Source of the DNA: an uncultured Lachnospiraceae bacterium
GTDB lineage: Bacteria; Bacillota; Clostridia; Lachnospirales; Lachnospiraceae
NCBI GenBank assembly: GCA_902773445.1
Contig: CACYEU010000182.1
Location: 1-5,819 of the forward strand
DNA length: 5,819 nucleotides
Reading direction: 5' to 3'
The translations under genes and the position numbers were made by a program. The notes beneath the pieces are model-generated. The model ran no database searches, had not been told where the DNA came from, and saw only the letters and a list, made by a program, of their open reading frames with translations. Below, piece after piece: positions 5,400-5,819 of the stretch. Each line of letters opens with the position of its first letter. Position 1 is the stretch's first letter.

Positions 5400-5819
5400 T
5401 GGGGCGTTTTATACAGAAGCTTCAGTATGTAAAAGCCGAAGACGTGTTGTCCGTGTTCACAATGCTGACGGCATATCCGTATGCAATGGTCTTAAAGAAG
5501 AAAAGACCGCATATATGGCTGTTCTGTGAGGACAGAAATGAAGCCAGAGACAATGGATACTGGCTCTACCGATATACCTGCCGCAATCACCCGGAGACGG
5601 ATGCTGTGTATGCCATCGAGGCCGATTCACCTGATTATGGTAAAGTGAAAAAACTCGGCAGAGAAGTCATCCCTTGGGGCGGAGTCAGACACTGGGCCTA
5701 TTATCTGGCGGCGGAAAAGAATATCAGCTCACAAAAAGACGGGAAACCGAATGCCGCCCTGTGCTATTTACTGGAAGTCTATGGAATCCGGAAAAACAAG
5801 AGAGCGTTTCTGCAGCACG
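5399..5819 (+). CDS. CDP-glycerol glycerophosphotransferase-like protein, 5' part only
   Basis: The reading frame is open to the window edge (140 codons plus one base). Family members transfer glycerol phosphate (TagB/TagF-like) or ribitol phosphate from a CDP-alditol to a polymer or lipid-linked acceptor at the inner face of the membrane. Visible family stretches are HIWLFCEDRNEARDNGYWL (38-56), SPDY with KVKKLG (77-87), a GGVRHWAYYLAAEKNISS segment (94-111) and KRAFLQH (134-140), where the window cuts into what is normally a QHG motif with a catalytic-site histidine. No signal peptide is seen; residues 16-32 are mildly hydrophobic. The start is fixed by AAGGAG and the TAATG overlap with the kinase stop. 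The position suggests addition of phosphoglycerol, or a teichoic-acid-like backbone, to the polymer of this locus. The C-terminal catalytic half is not visible, so exact activity is open. Confidence 0.85.
   Translation, partial: MGRFIQKLQYVKAEDVLSVFTMLTAYPYAMVLKKKRPHIWLFCEDRNEARDNGYWLYRYTCRNHPETDAVYAIEADSPDYGKVKKLGREVIPWGGVRHWAYYLAAEKNISSQKDGKPNAALCYLLEVYGIRKNKRAFLQH

Noticed and set aside
5314..5529. 71-codon + strand frame across the kinase/glycerophosphotransferase junction
   Set aside because: It is an out-of-frame reading of the YGK repeat. The frames on either side have clear families and ribosome binding sites.

Overview
The window is the interior of a Gram-positive capsule or exopolysaccharide operon. 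Everything readable runs on the + strand in seven tightly packed genes, with no intergenic gap longer than 27 bases. The complete CpsB/CpsC/CpsD phosphoregulatory trio, strong AGGAG-type ribosome binding sites, roughly balanced base composition and the style of the proteins suggest a member of the Clostridia, perhaps Lachnospiraceae. That placement is inferred from gene content and was not tested by any search.

Left part (2-2944): biosynthesis and export. A GT4-fold glycosyltransferase is followed by a left-handed beta-helix O-acetyltransferase whose start overlaps it by 47 bases. A Wzx-type oligosaccharide flippase comes next, coupled through a TGATG stop/start overlap. Together these would add a sugar to the lipid-linked repeat unit, acetylate it and flip it across the membrane.

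Middle part (2945-5399): control of chain length and export. A CpsB/CapC-type PHP phosphatase, a CpsC/Wzz-type membrane adaptor and a CpsD-type bacterial tyrosine kinase follow in order. The phosphatase ribosome binding site lies in the loop of a perfect 7-bp inverted repeat. The adaptor has an unusually long acidic C-terminal tail made largely of 18-bp (six-residue) tandem repeats. The kinase ends in a basic, tyrosine-rich YGK tail made of 9-bp repeats. These opposite-charge repeat tails sit on two proteins expected to bind each other, and they are the most unusual thing in the window.

Right part (5399-5819): the first 140 codons of a CDP-glycerol glycerophosphotransferase-like gene, translationally coupled to the kinase and cut off by the window edge at its FLQH motif. 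It suggests that the polymer carries or contains glycerol phosphate.

No promoter, terminator, RNA gene, mobile element or CRISPR array is visible. Wzy polymerase, the initiating sugar-phosphate transferase and an LCP-family attachment enzyme are also absent and may lie outside the window. Overall this is a recognisable capsule-type operon with some uncommon details, not an obviously new system.
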